Below, piece after piece: positions 7,609 through 16,259 of a DNA stretch of 64,000 nt. How positions within the stretch are numbered: the stretch's first letter is position 1; every line of letters starts with the position of its first letter. Both the position numbers and the translations under genes were made by a program. The notes below the pieces were generated by a model. The model ran no database searches and was not told the DNA's origin. It was given only the letters and a program-made list of their open reading frames with translations. This DNA comes from Tumebacillus amylolyticus (GTDB lineage: Bacteria > Bacillota > Bacilli > Tumebacillales > Tumebacillaceae): NCBI RefSeq assembly GCF_016722965.1, contig NZ_JAEQNB010000003.1, forward strand, positions 434,001-498,000, read 5' to 3'.

Positions 7609-10600
7609 ATGTCAAGCAAAACCCCGATCCAACAGCAATTGCAACAAAAAATTCTCATCCTCGACGGCGCGATGGGCACGATGCTCCAACGAGAAAACTT
7701 GACCCCGGACGACTTCGGCGGTGAAGAGCTCGACGGTTGCAACGAGAACCTCGTCCTCACCCGCCCGGACGTCATTCGCAACATTCACGAAGCCTACCTC
7801 GAGGCCGGTGCCGACATCATCGAAACTAACACGTTCGGTGCTACGTCTGTCGTCCTCGCTGAATACGATCTTCAACACCTCGCGCATGAGATCAACATCG
7901 AAGCCGTGCGTCTCGCCAAAGAAGCGGTAGACTCCTACTCCACACCGGAATGGCCGCGCTACGTCGCCGGTGCGATGGGCCCGACCACCAAGACCCTCTC
8001 GGTCACCGGCGGGATTACGTTCGAAGATTTGACCGACTCCTACTATGAACAAGCACGCGCCCTGTTGATCGCCGGCGCAGACGTGCTTCTCCTGGAAACG
8101 GTGCAAGACACCCTCAACGTCAAAGCGGGCGCCATTGCCATCCAACGCGCTTTCCAAGACACCGGCATCGAGATCCCCGTCATGCTCTCCGGCACCATTG
8201 AACCGATGGGGACGACGCTTGCAGGTCAGAATATCGAGTCGTTCTACATTTCGCTTGAACACTTGAAGCCGATCTCCGTCGGCCTGAACTGCGCAACAGG
8301 CCCGGAATTCATGCGCGACCATCTGCGTACACTGTCCGAACTCGCGACCTGCTCTGTCTCCGTCTACCCGAACGCCGGGCTCCCCGACGAGAACGGTCAC
8401 TACCACGAGACCCCGCAAAGCCTCGCCAAAAAACTCGCCGGATTCGCAGAGAAAGGCTGGCTGAACATCGCGGGCGGTTGCTGCGGCACCACACCGGATC
8501 ACATCCGTGCCATCCACGAAGCGTTGCAAGATTTCAAACCGCGCACCAGCGCCGAACCGCACCGCCCGGCCGTCTCCGGGATCGAAACCGTCTTCGTGGA
8601 GCCGGACAACCGCCCGCTGATCGTCGGCGAGCGCACCAACGTGCTGGGTTCCCGCAAGTTCCGCAACTTGATCGTCGATGGCAAGTACGAGGAAGCGTCC
8701 GAGATCGCCCGCGCCCAAGTCAAAAAAGGCGCACACGTCATCGACATCTGCCTCGCCGATCCGGACCGCGACGAAGCCCGAGACGTTGAAGAATTCCTCA
8801 AGTACGTCACCAAAAAAGTCAAAGTGCCGCTCATGATCGACTCCACCAACCTCGACGTGTTCGAGATGGCGCTGAAATACTCGCAAGGCAAAGCACTGCT
8901 CAACTCTGTCAACTTGGAGGACGGCCCCGAAAAGTTCGACGCGATCGTTCCCATCGTCAAAAAGTACGGAGCTGCCATCGTCGTCGGCACCATCGACGAG
9001 CAAGGCATGGCCGTCACCCGCGAACGCAAGCTGGAAGTCGCCAAGCGCTCTTACGACTTGCTCGTGAACCATCACGGACTCGACCCCCGCGACCTGATCT
9101 TCGACCCGCTGGTCTTCCCGTGCGGCACCGGCGATGAGCAGTACATCGGTTCGGCACGGGAAACGGTAGAAGGAATTCGTTTGATCAAAGACCACTTCCC
9201 CGAATGCCAAACGATCCTCGGCGTCTCCAACATCTCGTTCGGTCTGCCGGGCGCCGGTCGCGAAGTGCTCAACGCCGTGTTCCTCTACCATTGCACCAAA
9301 GCGGGCCTCGACTACGCCATCGTCAACTCCGAGAAATTGGAGCGCTATGCGTCGATCCCGGAGGAAGAACGCCGCCTGTCCGAAGAGTTGCTCTTCAACA
9401 CCAACGACGCAACGCTCGCCACCTTCACCGACTTCTACCGTGAGAAAAAAGTCAAAGTGGTCATCAACGCTTCCACGCTGACGTTGGAAGAACGTCTCGC
9501 CTCCTACATCGTCGAAGGCACCAAGGAAGGCCTCTACCCCGACCTCGACGAAGCGCTGACCAAGTACAGACCCTTGGAGATCATCAACGGCCCCCTCATG
9601 ACCGGGATGGAAGAAGTCGGCCGTCTCTTCAACAACAACGAGTTGATCGTCGCCGAAGTTCTCCAATCGGCCGAAGCGATGAAAGCAGCCGTCGCCCACT
9701 TGGAGCCGCACATGGAGAAGACCGACAGCGCGGTCAAAGGCAAGATCCTGCTCGCCACGGTCAAAGGCGACGTCCACGACATCGGCAAAAACCTAGTCGA
9801 GATCATCCTCTCGAACAACGGCTTTGAAGTCATCAACCTCGGGATCAAAGTCGGCCCGGAAACCCTGATCGCCGCCGCTCGCGAACACAAGCCCGACGCC
9901 ATCGGACTCTCCGGATTGCTCGTCAAATCGGCGCAACAGATGGTCACAACGGCGCAGGACTTGAAAGCGGCCGGCATCGACGCGCCGCTGCTCGTCGGCG
10001 GTGCCGCACTGACCCGCAAATTCACCTATACCCGCATCCAAGCGGAGTACGACGGCCTCGTGCTCTACGCCAAGGACGCGATGGACGGTCTCGACCTCGC
10101 CAACAAACTGACCAACCCGAAGGAACTCCCGGCGCTCATCGAAACCCAGCGCCGCGACCGAGCGAATTTCGAGAACAAGACAGTCGCCCAAGAAGTCGCC
10201 GTCGCCGTTGAGATCCCGGATCGCTCGCCGCACATCCAACAGACCCACCCGGTGTTGCTCCCTCCTGACACCGACCGTCACGTCCTGCGCGACTACCCGG
10301 TGGATCACTTGCAACCGTACCTGAACTTGCGGATGTTGCTGGGCAAACACCTTGGACTCAAAGGCAACGTCGAGCAACTGTTGGCAGACGGAGACGCCAA
10401 AGCGACGGAGCTCTACTCCGTCGTCGAAGACCTCCTCGGGCAAGCAAAGCGCGACGGACTGATTCGCCCGCAAGGCATGTACCGTTTCTTCCCGGCGCAG
10501 TCCGAAGGCAACAAAATTCACATCTACGACCCGGCGGACACCTCCGTCATCTTGGAGACGTTCGACTTCCCGCGTCAACCCAAAGACTTGCACCTCTGCC

Positions 10601-11049
10601 TAAGCGACTTCATCCGTCCGGTCGAGAGCGGTGAAATGGACTATGTCGGCTTCTTCGTCGTCACGGCGGGTCGCGGCATCCATGAGTTGGCAAGCCAATG
10701 GAAAGACGCAGGTCAGTACCTGAACTCGCACGTCCTGCAATCGCTCGCCCTGGAACTTGCCGAAGCGTTTGCCGAGCGCGTGCATCACATCATGCGCGAC
10801 GCTTGGGGCATCCCGGACCCGGCGGAGATGACGATGCAAGAGCGCTTCGGTGCCCGTTACCAAGGCGTCCGCGTTTCGTTTGGCTATCCGGCGTGCCCGA
10901 ACCTCGAAGACCAAGCACCGCTGTTCCGTCTCTTGCAACCTCATGACATCGGTGTCGAACTGACGGAGGGCTTCATGATGTTCCCGGAAGCCTCCGTCTC
11001 CGCCATGGTCTTCTCCCACCCGCAAGGCCGCTATTTCAACGTCGAATAA
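7609..11049 (+). CDS. metH: Cobalamin-dependent methionine synthase
   Basis: Transfers a methyl group from 5-methyltetrahydrofolate to homocysteine by way of methylcobalamin. All four modules are present in 1,146 residues. The homocysteine/zinc domain spans about 1-310, with the zinc Cys in GLNCATGP near 226 and GGCCG at 288-292. The pterin domain spans about 334-600 (starts VGERTNVLGSRKF). The cobalamin cap and Rossmann domain spans about 640-870, with the cobalt-ligand His near 723 in DVHDIGKN. The C-terminal reactivation domain spans about 890-1146 and carries the SAM-binding GVRVSFGYPACPN. GGAGG stands 7 bases before the ATG. Controlled by a SAM riboswitch; monocistronic. The cell must acquire or make cobalamin. 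Confidence 0.97.
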   Translation: MSSKTPIQQQLQQKILILDGAMGTMLQRENLTPDDFGGEELDGCNENLVLTRPDVIRNIHEAYLEAGADIIETNTFGATSVVLAEYDLQHLAHEINIEAVRLAKEAVDSYSTPEWPRYVAGAMGPTTKTLSVTGGITFEDLTDSYYEQARALLIAGADVLLLETVQDTLNVKAGAIAIQRAFQDTGIEIPVMLSGTIEPMGTTLAGQNIESFYISLEHLKPISVGLNCATGPEFMRDHLRTLSELATCSVSVYPNAGLPDENGHYHETPQSLAKKLAGFAEKGWLNIAGGCCGTTPDHIRAIHEALQDFKPRTSAEPHRPAVSGIETVFVEPDNRPLIVGERTNVLGSRKFRNLIVDGKYEEASEIARAQVKKGAHVIDICLADPDRDEARDVEEFLKYVTKKVKVPLMIDSTNLDVFEMALKYSQGKALLNSVNLEDGPEKFDAIVPIVKKYGAAIVVGTIDEQGMAVTRERKLEVAKRSYDLLVNHHGLDPRDLIFDPLVFPCGTGDEQYIGSARETVEGIRLIKDHFPECQTILGVSNISFGLPGAGREVLNAVFLYHCTKAGLDYAIVNSEKLERYASIPEEERRLSEELLFNTNDATLATFTDFYREKKVKVVINASTLTLEERLASYIVEGTKEGLYPDLDEALTKYRPLEIINGPLMTGMEEVGRLFNNNELIVAEVLQSAEAMKAAVAHLEPHMEKTDSAVKGKILLATVKGDVHDIGKNLVEIILSNNGFEVINLGIKVGPETLIAAAREHKPDAIGLSGLLVKSAQQMVTTAQDLKAAGIDAPLLVGGAALTRKFTYTRIQAEYDGLVLYAKDAMDGLDLANKLTNPKELPALIETQRRDRANFENKTVAQEVAVAVEIPDRSPHIQQTHPVLLPPDTDRHVLRDYPVDHLQPYLNLRMLLGKHLGLKGNVEQLLADGDAKATELYSVVEDLLGQAKRDGLIRPQGMYRFFPAQSEGNKIHIYDPADTSVILETFDFPRQPKDLHLCLSDFIRPVESGEMDYVGFFVVTAGRGIHELASQWKDAGQYLNSHVLQSLALELAEAFAERVHHIMRDAWGIPDPAEMTMQERFGARYQGVRVSFGYPACPNLEDQAPLFRLLQPHDIGVELTEGFMMFPEASVSAMVFSHPQGRYFNVE

Positions 11050-11065
11050 GAGTTGTACAGAAAAA

Positions 11066-11106
11066 AAGACCCTTACGCGCTTCTCTGCGTGTAAGGGTCT
11101 TTTTTC
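11066..11106. terminator. Bidirectional terminator between metH and the coat protein gene
   Basis: AAGACCCTTACGCG...TGCGTGTAAGGGTCTT hairpin with T-runs on both strands. It can serve metH (plus) and the convergent coat protein gene (minus). Confidence 0.9.
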
Positions 11107-11110
11107 TTGC

Positions 11111-11779
11111 TTAGTAGTTTGCGTTCTGGGTGTAGGTCATCATCGTGTTGCCTTGGCCTTGGAACGCTTGCAACATCGTGTTCATCGTATGGTCTGCCAG
11201 TTGCGGCACTTGGTAAACACCGGTGTAATTGAGGTATTGGAAGAGTTCATACGCCATCTCTTGGCAAACGTTCGCACAGGTTGCATGGAAGCCGCGCAGT
11301 TGCGGAATCGTGCATTCCAGCGCCCATTGCATACCAAAAATCGCGCCTGCTTTATGAAGGTTCAGAGCGACCGTTGCGATCGTGCGATCCGACAGCGTTT
11401 TCGCGTTGACGTTCGGAGCCGGTTGCATCGGGTTATGCAAGCCTACTTGGATGTTCTCGTAGACGTTGGTTTGCGGCGTGTGTGCCATCGTCGCAACACC
11501 TGCGTTGGCGTTGCCCATGTTCGCCAGTGCGAGGCATTGTTGATAGCTTTGAACCATACGGTTTTGTTGGTTTGCGAGGATGTCGCGCAGATGCGGATCT
11601 TGCGCTTGCGAAATCAGCACGCCGTAGAGTTCGAGATCGGCAGCCTTGCAGCGGAGCGCTTCTTGCGTTTCGAGGAACTCGTGTGCCCCGAAGCGCAGAC
11701 CTTGCTGACCTCCGGTTTGGCCTTGTACTTGGTAGCGAACTTGCTGGTTGTTCATCGTTTGGTTTGCATTACGGTACAT
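11111..11779 (-). CDS. CotF-like spore coat protein
   Basis: 222 residues with a Gln/Asn-rich N-terminus, then two related helical stretches: AHEFLETQEALRCKAADLELYG with LRDILANQQNRMVQSYQQ (residues about 32-80), and a second ferritin-like part with LNLHKAGAIFGMQWALECT and FHATCANVCQEMAYELFQYL (about 135-190). The pattern matches the Coat_F family of spore coat proteins. I start at ATG 11779, which gives MYRNANQ; AGGAG is 12 bases upstream, a little far. Two Cys pairs could crosslink. Function beyond coat assembly is not predictable. Confidence 0.72.
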   Translation of the reverse strand: MYRNANQTMNNQQVRYQVQGQTGGQQGLRFGAHEFLETQEALRCKAADLELYGVLISQAQDPHLRDILANQQNRMVQSYQQCLALANMGNANAGVATMAHTPQTNVYENIQVGLHNPMQPAPNVNAKTLSDRTIATVALNLHKAGAIFGMQWALECTIPQLRGFHATCANVCQEMAYELFQYLNYTGVYQVPQLADHTMNTMLQAFQGQGNTMMTYTQNANY

Positions 11780-11862
11780 CGTTACAAGCAACTCCTCTGT
11801 TCCGTGAATTTGTGTCCCTGAGGACCCTTCACTAGAATTGCCCACCCTCTGCTGATTATACG

Positions 11863-11902
11863 AAAAAAGCCCACAGGGCCGCGAAGGCACCGTGGGCTTT
11901 TT
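11863..11902 (-). terminator. Terminator of pepF
   Basis: GCCCACGGTGCC...GGCCCTGTGGGC hairpin followed by six T on the minus strand, right after the pepF stop. Confidence 0.88.
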
Positions 11903-11910
11903 TACTTTCC

Positions 11911-13719
11911 TTACGCGTGGACTTTGTTCTCGGTCAGGCGCAGGAACTCCTCTGCATCCTTGACAGCCAACTCCACGGCGCTGCGCCAGAAGTCCGGCTG
12001 GGTCAAGTCAACGCCGAGATGCTTCTGGGCAAGTTCTTCGACGCGCATACGGCCGGTGTCACGCAGCAACGCCACGTACTTGTCGGCAAACGTCTCGCCC
12101 TCTGCAAGTGCCCGTGCGTACACGCCGTAGGAGAACAGGTAACCGAAGGTGTACGGGAAGTTGTAGAACGGCACGCCCGTTGCGTAGAAGTGCAGCTTCG
12201 ACGCCCAGAAGTGCGGGTGGTATTCGGAGAGAGCGTCCGAGAATGCTTCCTTCTGCGCGTTGGTCATCAATTCGTTCAGACGCTCCGAGGACACGAGTCC
12301 TTTGCGACGCTCTTCGTAGAAGTTGGTCTCGAAGATAAAGCGGCATTGGATGTCCATGAAGAACGAGATCGCGTTGCCCAGCTTGTTGTCCAGCAAAGCG
12401 ATGCGCTCGTCTTCGGTCTTTGCGTTTTTGAGCGCTGCATCGGCAACGATCATTTCAGCAAACGTCGACGCCGTCTCCGCCACGTTCATGGAGTAGGACT
12501 GTACGAACGGCGGCAGGTCGTTCAAGACGTGCGAATGGTAAGCATGGCCGAGTTCATGCGCGAGGGTTGCCACCGCGCCGGTCGAGCCGTCGTAGGTCAT
12601 GAAGATACGGGATTGACCGTTTTTCGGGAAGCCGGTGCAGAAACCGCCCGGACGCTTGCCGGGGCGGTCTTCCGCCTCAATCCAGCGCTCTTCGAACGCC
12701 ATCTCGGCAAACTTCGCCATCTGCGGCGAGAACTTGTTGAACTGCTCGACGATGAACGCCGCGCCTTCGTCGTAGCTCAACGTCGAAGTCGATTCCCCAA
12801 TCGGTGCATGGATGTCAGACCAAGCCAGACGTTCCAAGCCGATCAGGTTGGCTTTGCGGTTGAGGTATTTCACGAACGGTTCGCGGTATTCGTTGATCGT
12901 ATTCCACATGACGTCGAGCGTCGCTTGCGACATGCGGTTGATTTCGAGCGGCTCTTGGTGAACAGACTCCCAGCCACGGTGTTTGTAAACTTGCAGACGG
13001 AACCCGCCGAGATGGTTGAGCGCCGAGGAGATCAGTTCTTCCTGTTCGGTGAACGCCTCTTCCCACTTCTTAAACGCATCTTGGCGAACTGCACGGTCTT
13101 CGTGACCTTGGTAGCGGTTTTGCGCTTGACCGATCGAGAGTTGGGTCGGTTGTCCGTCTTTGTCCACGGTGATCGACATGCGACCGATGATCGCGTTGTA
13201 GAGCGACGACCATGCATGGTAGCCGTCAACAGACAGGTCGTTGACGAGCGACTCCGCTTCCGGGGAGAGCTTTTCCGCAGCGCGGCGGCGGCGCTCTTCC
13301 AACGAGAACGCAATCGGAGCGAGACGCTCCTCTTGGAGCAATGCGTTCCAAGCTTCCTCTTGAACTTCCAAGATCTTCGCATCCAATTGGGTCATAACGG
13401 AGAGGTACGCTGCGTTCATCTGTGCAAACGAGCCTTGCAACAGTTTCGCTTTGGTGTCTTTCACGTCTTGTGCGTTCAGGCAAGAGATAAAGGCCGATGC
13501 GGTGCGCAGATGGCCGTAGAGTGCTTGAATGGATTCAAACAAGCCCGCCCATTGCTCAGCCCCGGAGGTCGCGGAAATGTCGGTGACGAGGGTGTTCAGA
13601 GATTGAATATCTGCGGTAATTGTGGTCAGGTGTGCAACGAATTCCGGAGATGCACTGCCGCCCGAGAAAATGATATCCAAGTCCCAAGCTGGATTCAAAG
13701 GTGTCTTCACAGGTATCAT
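11911..13719 (-). CDS. pepF: M3-family oligoendopeptidase (PepF-like)
   Basis: Cytosolic zinc metallopeptidase that degrades short peptides. 602 residues, normal for PepF. The zinc motif HELGH is at residues 388-392 (HELGHAYHSH), preceded by AVATLAHELG and followed by the third-ligand region NVAETASTFAEM. The N-terminal helical oligopeptidase F domain (residues about 1-200) is intact. Monocistronic. The start context carries a 9-bp direct repeat (two copies of AATCGTTTC) at 13741-13760 of unknown meaning. Confidence 0.93.
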   Translation of the reverse strand: MIPVKTPLNPAWDLDIIFSGGSASPEFVAHLTTITADIQSLNTLVTDISATSGAEQWAGLFESIQALYGHLRTASAFISCLNAQDVKDTKAKLLQGSFAQMNAAYLSVMTQLDAKILEVQEEAWNALLQEERLAPIAFSLEERRRRAAEKLSPEAESLVNDLSVDGYHAWSSLYNAIIGRMSITVDKDGQPTQLSIGQAQNRYQGHEDRAVRQDAFKKWEEAFTEQEELISSALNHLGGFRLQVYKHRGWESVHQEPLEINRMSQATLDVMWNTINEYREPFVKYLNRKANLIGLERLAWSDIHAPIGESTSTLSYDEGAAFIVEQFNKFSPQMAKFAEMAFEERWIEAEDRPGKRPGGFCTGFPKNGQSRIFMTYDGSTGAVATLAHELGHAYHSHVLNDLPPFVQSYSMNVAETASTFAEMIVADAALKNAKTEDERIALLDNKLGNAISFFMDIQCRFIFETNFYEERRKGLVSSERLNELMTNAQKEAFSDALSEYHPHFWASKLHFYATGVPFYNFPYTFGYLFSYGVYARALAEGETFADKYVALLRDTGRMRVEELAQKHLGVDLTQPDFWRSAVELAVKDAEEFLRLTENKVHA

Positions 13720-13765
13720 AACTTCCTTTCAGTATGTAATCGTTTCAATCGTTTCAAGGCTACAT

Positions 13766-14392
13766 CTAACTGATATTCGGTACCTTCTGCAGATATCCTT
13801 TTGACAGCCGAACAGAAACGTCAATATATTCAAGTATTTCATCGAGAGTGAAGACTTCTAAAGGTTCGTCCGCACGAGAAACTTCAACCGTCAGATCGTC
13901 TACGAGATCGGCTTTCAGATCGAGTACCGCGCGCGATTCCACTTCGAGGACGGGCAAGTCACCGTCTGCCCCCAGCAACGTGCCCAGCATCTCGTCACGC
14001 CCGTACCACGTCGCCAATTTTCCGTTGAGTCGTTGGAAGTCTCGATAGTAGCCGGGCAAGATGTCCGCGTGCAATTCCTTAGGCTGAGAAAAAATATGTT
14101 TCGTCCACAAGCCCTCCAACCAAACAAAGTCGGCGATCAAGTGGGTCAGATAGCCTTTTACGTAAGCATCCCCTGAGAGGTGACGATACTGTTCTGCGAA
14201 ACGCTCATACTCGACTTCCTTGCGTCCGCGTTCCGGTTTCCACGCGAGAAAGTGCGATTCATCCTTGGGGGCGTTCATGCGGTAGTGGGCATCCGGTGCC
14301 ACTCCGCCCAGCAAAAAGCGCGGCAAGTCTTCCACGCCCACCTCTTCGGCCACACGGTGGGCGATGATCAAATGCATGACGCGAGATCCCAT
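13766..14392 (-). CDS. Putative zinc-dependent phospholipase C-like protein
   Basis: 208 residues. The N-terminus MGSRVMHLIIAHRVAEEVGV and the following LGGVAPDAHYR, ESHFLAW and GYLTHLIADFVW blocks are His/Asp-rich and recall the small zinc-dependent phospholipase C-like family of Bacillales; His7, His12, Asp/His in PDAH, His in SHF and His/Asp in THLIAD are candidate metal ligands. Substrate unknown; many members are annotated only as hydrolases. AAGGAG precedes the ATG by 7 bases. The gene start overlaps the end of the acetyltransferase fragment by 25 bases. There is no signal peptide, so a cytosolic location is likely. Confidence 0.62.
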   Translation of the reverse strand: MGSRVMHLIIAHRVAEEVGVEDLPRFLLGGVAPDAHYRMNAPKDESHFLAWKPERGRKEVEYERFAEQYRHLSGDAYVKGYLTHLIADFVWLEGLWTKHIFSQPKELHADILPGYYRDFQRLNGKLATWYGRDEMLGTLLGADGDLPVLEVESRAVLDLKADLVDDLTVEVSRADEPLEVFTLDEILEYIDVSVRLSKGYLQKVPNIS

Positions 14393-14625
14393 CCTGCAAC
14401 TCCTTCCCGTGCTTCCCAGTCTTCGCGAAGGATGCCCATCTTGATCGAGTCATAATACTCCCCCGCCACGATCCTCACCTTGCGAATCCGCGCTTCCTCG
14501 ATTATGCCCCACTTGGCGGCGAGACGCATCATGCGCACGTTGCCCGAGCATGTCGAGATCCCCACACGCACGATGTCGAGGTTGACGATCACCCGCTCTC
14601 CTTGCCAATAGCACGTATCTTGCAT
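14368..14625 (-). pseudogene. GNAT acetyltransferase fragment (C-terminal half only)
   Basis: 85 residues that resemble only the last half of a GNAT acetyltransferase: GNVRMMRLAAKWGIIEEARIR followed by KVRIVAGEYYDSIKMGILRE, the usual end of a RimJ/RimL-like domain. The N-terminal half with the acetyl-CoA-binding RGxGIG loop is absent. A TAG stands directly before the ATG in frame, and the 42 bases up to the next gene cannot hold the missing part. GAGGTAG stands just before the ATG, so the remnant may still be translated, but it should not be catalytic. It sits between two membrane-protein genes and the PLC-like gene, suggesting a past deletion. Confidence 0.65.
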
Positions 14626-14667
14626 CTACCTCGCCCCCTGTCGATAGGAGCCATTCTACCATATCCC

Positions 14668-15120
14668 CTAGTAATTTCCAACATAGGCTGATCTGTAAAA
14701 GCGATACACCGCCGCGATGGACATGTAGATGAGAATGTCCGAGCCAAACGAACACCAGAGGTTCCACCACTCATGATGTTCCATATTACCCGTTCGAAGC
14801 GTGATAAACTCAAACAAAATCGACGGCAATGCGCACAAAAGCGTCTTGCGCAAGATCTTCCCCCAAGTCGGCGGCAAAGTCTGTGCAAACAGATAGGCCA
14901 CAACCGGATAGATGCCAAAGTCTAGAGTTAACGGGACGGTATACAAAGCCTGAGGCAAGCCCGAGTACGACCACAACTTGTAATGCACCATGATCAAGTC
15001 TGTCAAGAGACCCAAGAAACTCGTGTAGATGACAGCTCCGTACAACTCTTTGACACGACCCTTGTCCGCTTTCCACAGAAACCAAATCCAACAAAGAAAG
15101 AAGACACCCATGAAGTACAT
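14668..15120 (-). CDS. CBO0543-like integral membrane protein
   Basis: 150 residues with about five hydrophobic segments and many Trp/Tyr residues (LCWIWFLWKADKG, GLLTDLIMVHYKLWSYSG, FGIYPVVAYLFAQTL, FEFITLRTGNMEHHEWWN). This resembles the CBO0543 family of small membrane proteins found in spore formers; no biochemical function is known to me. It is divergent from two plus-strand relatives beginning 74 bases away. Confidence 0.6.
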   Translation of the reverse strand: MYFMGVFFLCWIWFLWKADKGRVKELYGAVIYTSFLGLLTDLIMVHYKLWSYSGLPQALYTVPLTLDFGIYPVVAYLFAQTLPPTWGKILRKTLLCALPSILFEFITLRTGNMEHHEWWNLWCSFGSDILIYMSIAAVYRFYRSAYVGNY

Positions 15121-15193
15121 ATGCTTACCTCCTTAACCCATACTAATGACGCGAGTTCCTGTCGGGCATAGTATGTGCAGGAGGTCATGCAAC

Positions 15194-15697
15194 ATGGCAC
15201 TGATTTTCATGGAAGGTGTTGCAATCCTGCTTTTCTGGCGCTTTATCGATAAAAACCGACTACGCGAATGGTTCCCCCTGGTGCTCACCGGAGTTTTCTT
15301 GCGGTTTTTGTATCAGTTTTTTTTAATCGACTGGATGGGAATCTGGGTGATCCCCGGGCCTCCATGGGCGCAGTTGTGGGCACCCATCTCCGCCGATCTC
15401 ACCATCTGGCCCGTGCTTACCTTGTTTTATCTTCAAGCCATGCCGCAAAAAAAATGGCGAATGTGGTATTCGATGGCCTTTGTTCTGGGGTCCGTGTTGT
15501 ATCTGAAACTGCTGGCAGCTCTTCAAATTGTCACAACCAAACCGCCATGGAATTTCGGGATTGGCTTATGCGTGCAGTCTTTCTTCTACTCCATCCTCTA
15601 CGGATTCTGGCGCTGGTTGTCTCCCGAAGGCGCGAGAGGAGGCACGAAAGATGACCGAAGACAAAACCCAGAACTTCCAAAAAGTCCTCGAGATTAG
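15194..15697 (+). CDS. CBO0543-like integral membrane protein
   Basis: 167 residues, five or so hydrophobic segments. It contains ADLTIWPVLTLFYLQAMPQ, equivalent to the FGIYPVVAYLFAQTL region of its neighbour, which indicates the same family. ATG 15194 is preceded by GGAGGT at 8 bases; an upstream in-frame start at 15146 has no ribosome site. The 3' end overlaps the next gene by 47 bases, so translation is probably coupled. The C-terminal tail is hydrophilic (GARGGTKDDRRQ). Function unknown. Confidence 0.62.
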   Translation: MALIFMEGVAILLFWRFIDKNRLREWFPLVLTGVFLRFLYQFFLIDWMGIWVIPGPPWAQLWAPISADLTIWPVLTLFYLQAMPQKKWRMWYSMAFVLGSVLYLKLLAALQIVTTKPPWNFGIGLCVQSFFYSILYGFWRWLSPEGARGGTKDDRRQNPELPKSPRD

Positions 15698-16217
15698 GCG
15701 TACCTTGCGCGATCTTGAATTGCAAGATTGGCTACAGCATGATCTGTTCACTTTCAACTGGTGGCTATCGCTGGTGCTGACGATTGTATTCTGGTTGGTT
15801 TGGTTCAAACTCGTCGACCGCAAACGGCTTTTGGAAATCTGCTTCTACGGAGCCATGGTCGTCATCGCATCTGTCGTGCTCGACATCGCGGGTGTGAATT
15901 TGGTGTTGTGGGGATACAAATCTCGACTGGAACCGCTAACGCCGGCACTCATCCCCGGCGACTTGGTGATGATGCCCGTGTTGTACACGCTGATCTATCA
16001 ACGCTACGGCCAAAATACCCGCAATTTTTTGGTCGCCACCACGATTTTGTCGGCCGTCATGTCATTTGTCGTAGAACCGATTTTGATTAGGCTCGGCATT
16101 TACCACACCGTCACCTGGACGTTCTTCTATTCGTTCCCGATCTACATCATCCTGTCGTTCCTCATGCGTCAATTCGTTCATAAAGTTCTCCGGCATCAAA
16201 AGTCCCCTTTTCCCTAA
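15651..16217 (+). CDS. CBO0543-like integral membrane protein
   Basis: 188 residues: a charged N-terminal helix of about 40 residues (NFQKVLEIRRTLRDLELQDW), then five membrane segments with VWFKLVDRKRLLEICFYGAM, PALIPGDLVMMPVLYTLIYQ and FVVEPILIRLGIYHTVTW. The pattern matches the two neighbours. AGGAGG stands 8 bases before ATG 15651. The start lies inside the end of the preceding gene. Together the three genes form a local paralogue cluster of unknown job; expression during sporulation is a guess from family distribution only. Confidence 0.65.
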   Translation: MTEDKTQNFQKVLEIRRTLRDLELQDWLQHDLFTFNWWLSLVLTIVFWLVWFKLVDRKRLLEICFYGAMVVIASVVLDIAGVNLVLWGYKSRLEPLTPALIPGDLVMMPVLYTLIYQRYGQNTRNFLVATTILSAVMSFVVEPILIRLGIYHTVTWTFFYSFPIYIILSFLMRQFVHKVLRHQKSPFP

Positions 16218-16259
16218 AAAAGTCTCACCTCTGCGCATGCGCTTCGGTGAGACTTTTTT
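16215..16259. terminator. Bidirectional terminator between membrane protein and dehydrogenase genes
   Basis: AAAAGTCTCACC...GGTGAGACTTTTTT hairpin with an inner GCGCATGCGC arm and T-runs on both strands; it sits exactly between two convergent genes. Confidence 0.9.

Noticed and set aside
7612-9777. Open reading frame of 721 codons opposite metH
   Set aside because: Shadow produced by strong third-position GC bias of metH; the product is low-complexity and has no ribosome site.
13733-13760. Possible cre site before pepF (TGTAATCGTTTCAA)
   Set aside because: Breaks the consensus at the distal C, and the other-strand reading is one base short; better described as a 9-bp direct repeat.
11917-13773. 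Open reading frame of 618 codons opposite pepF
   Set aside because: Antisense shadow; pepF on the other strand has complete family motifs.
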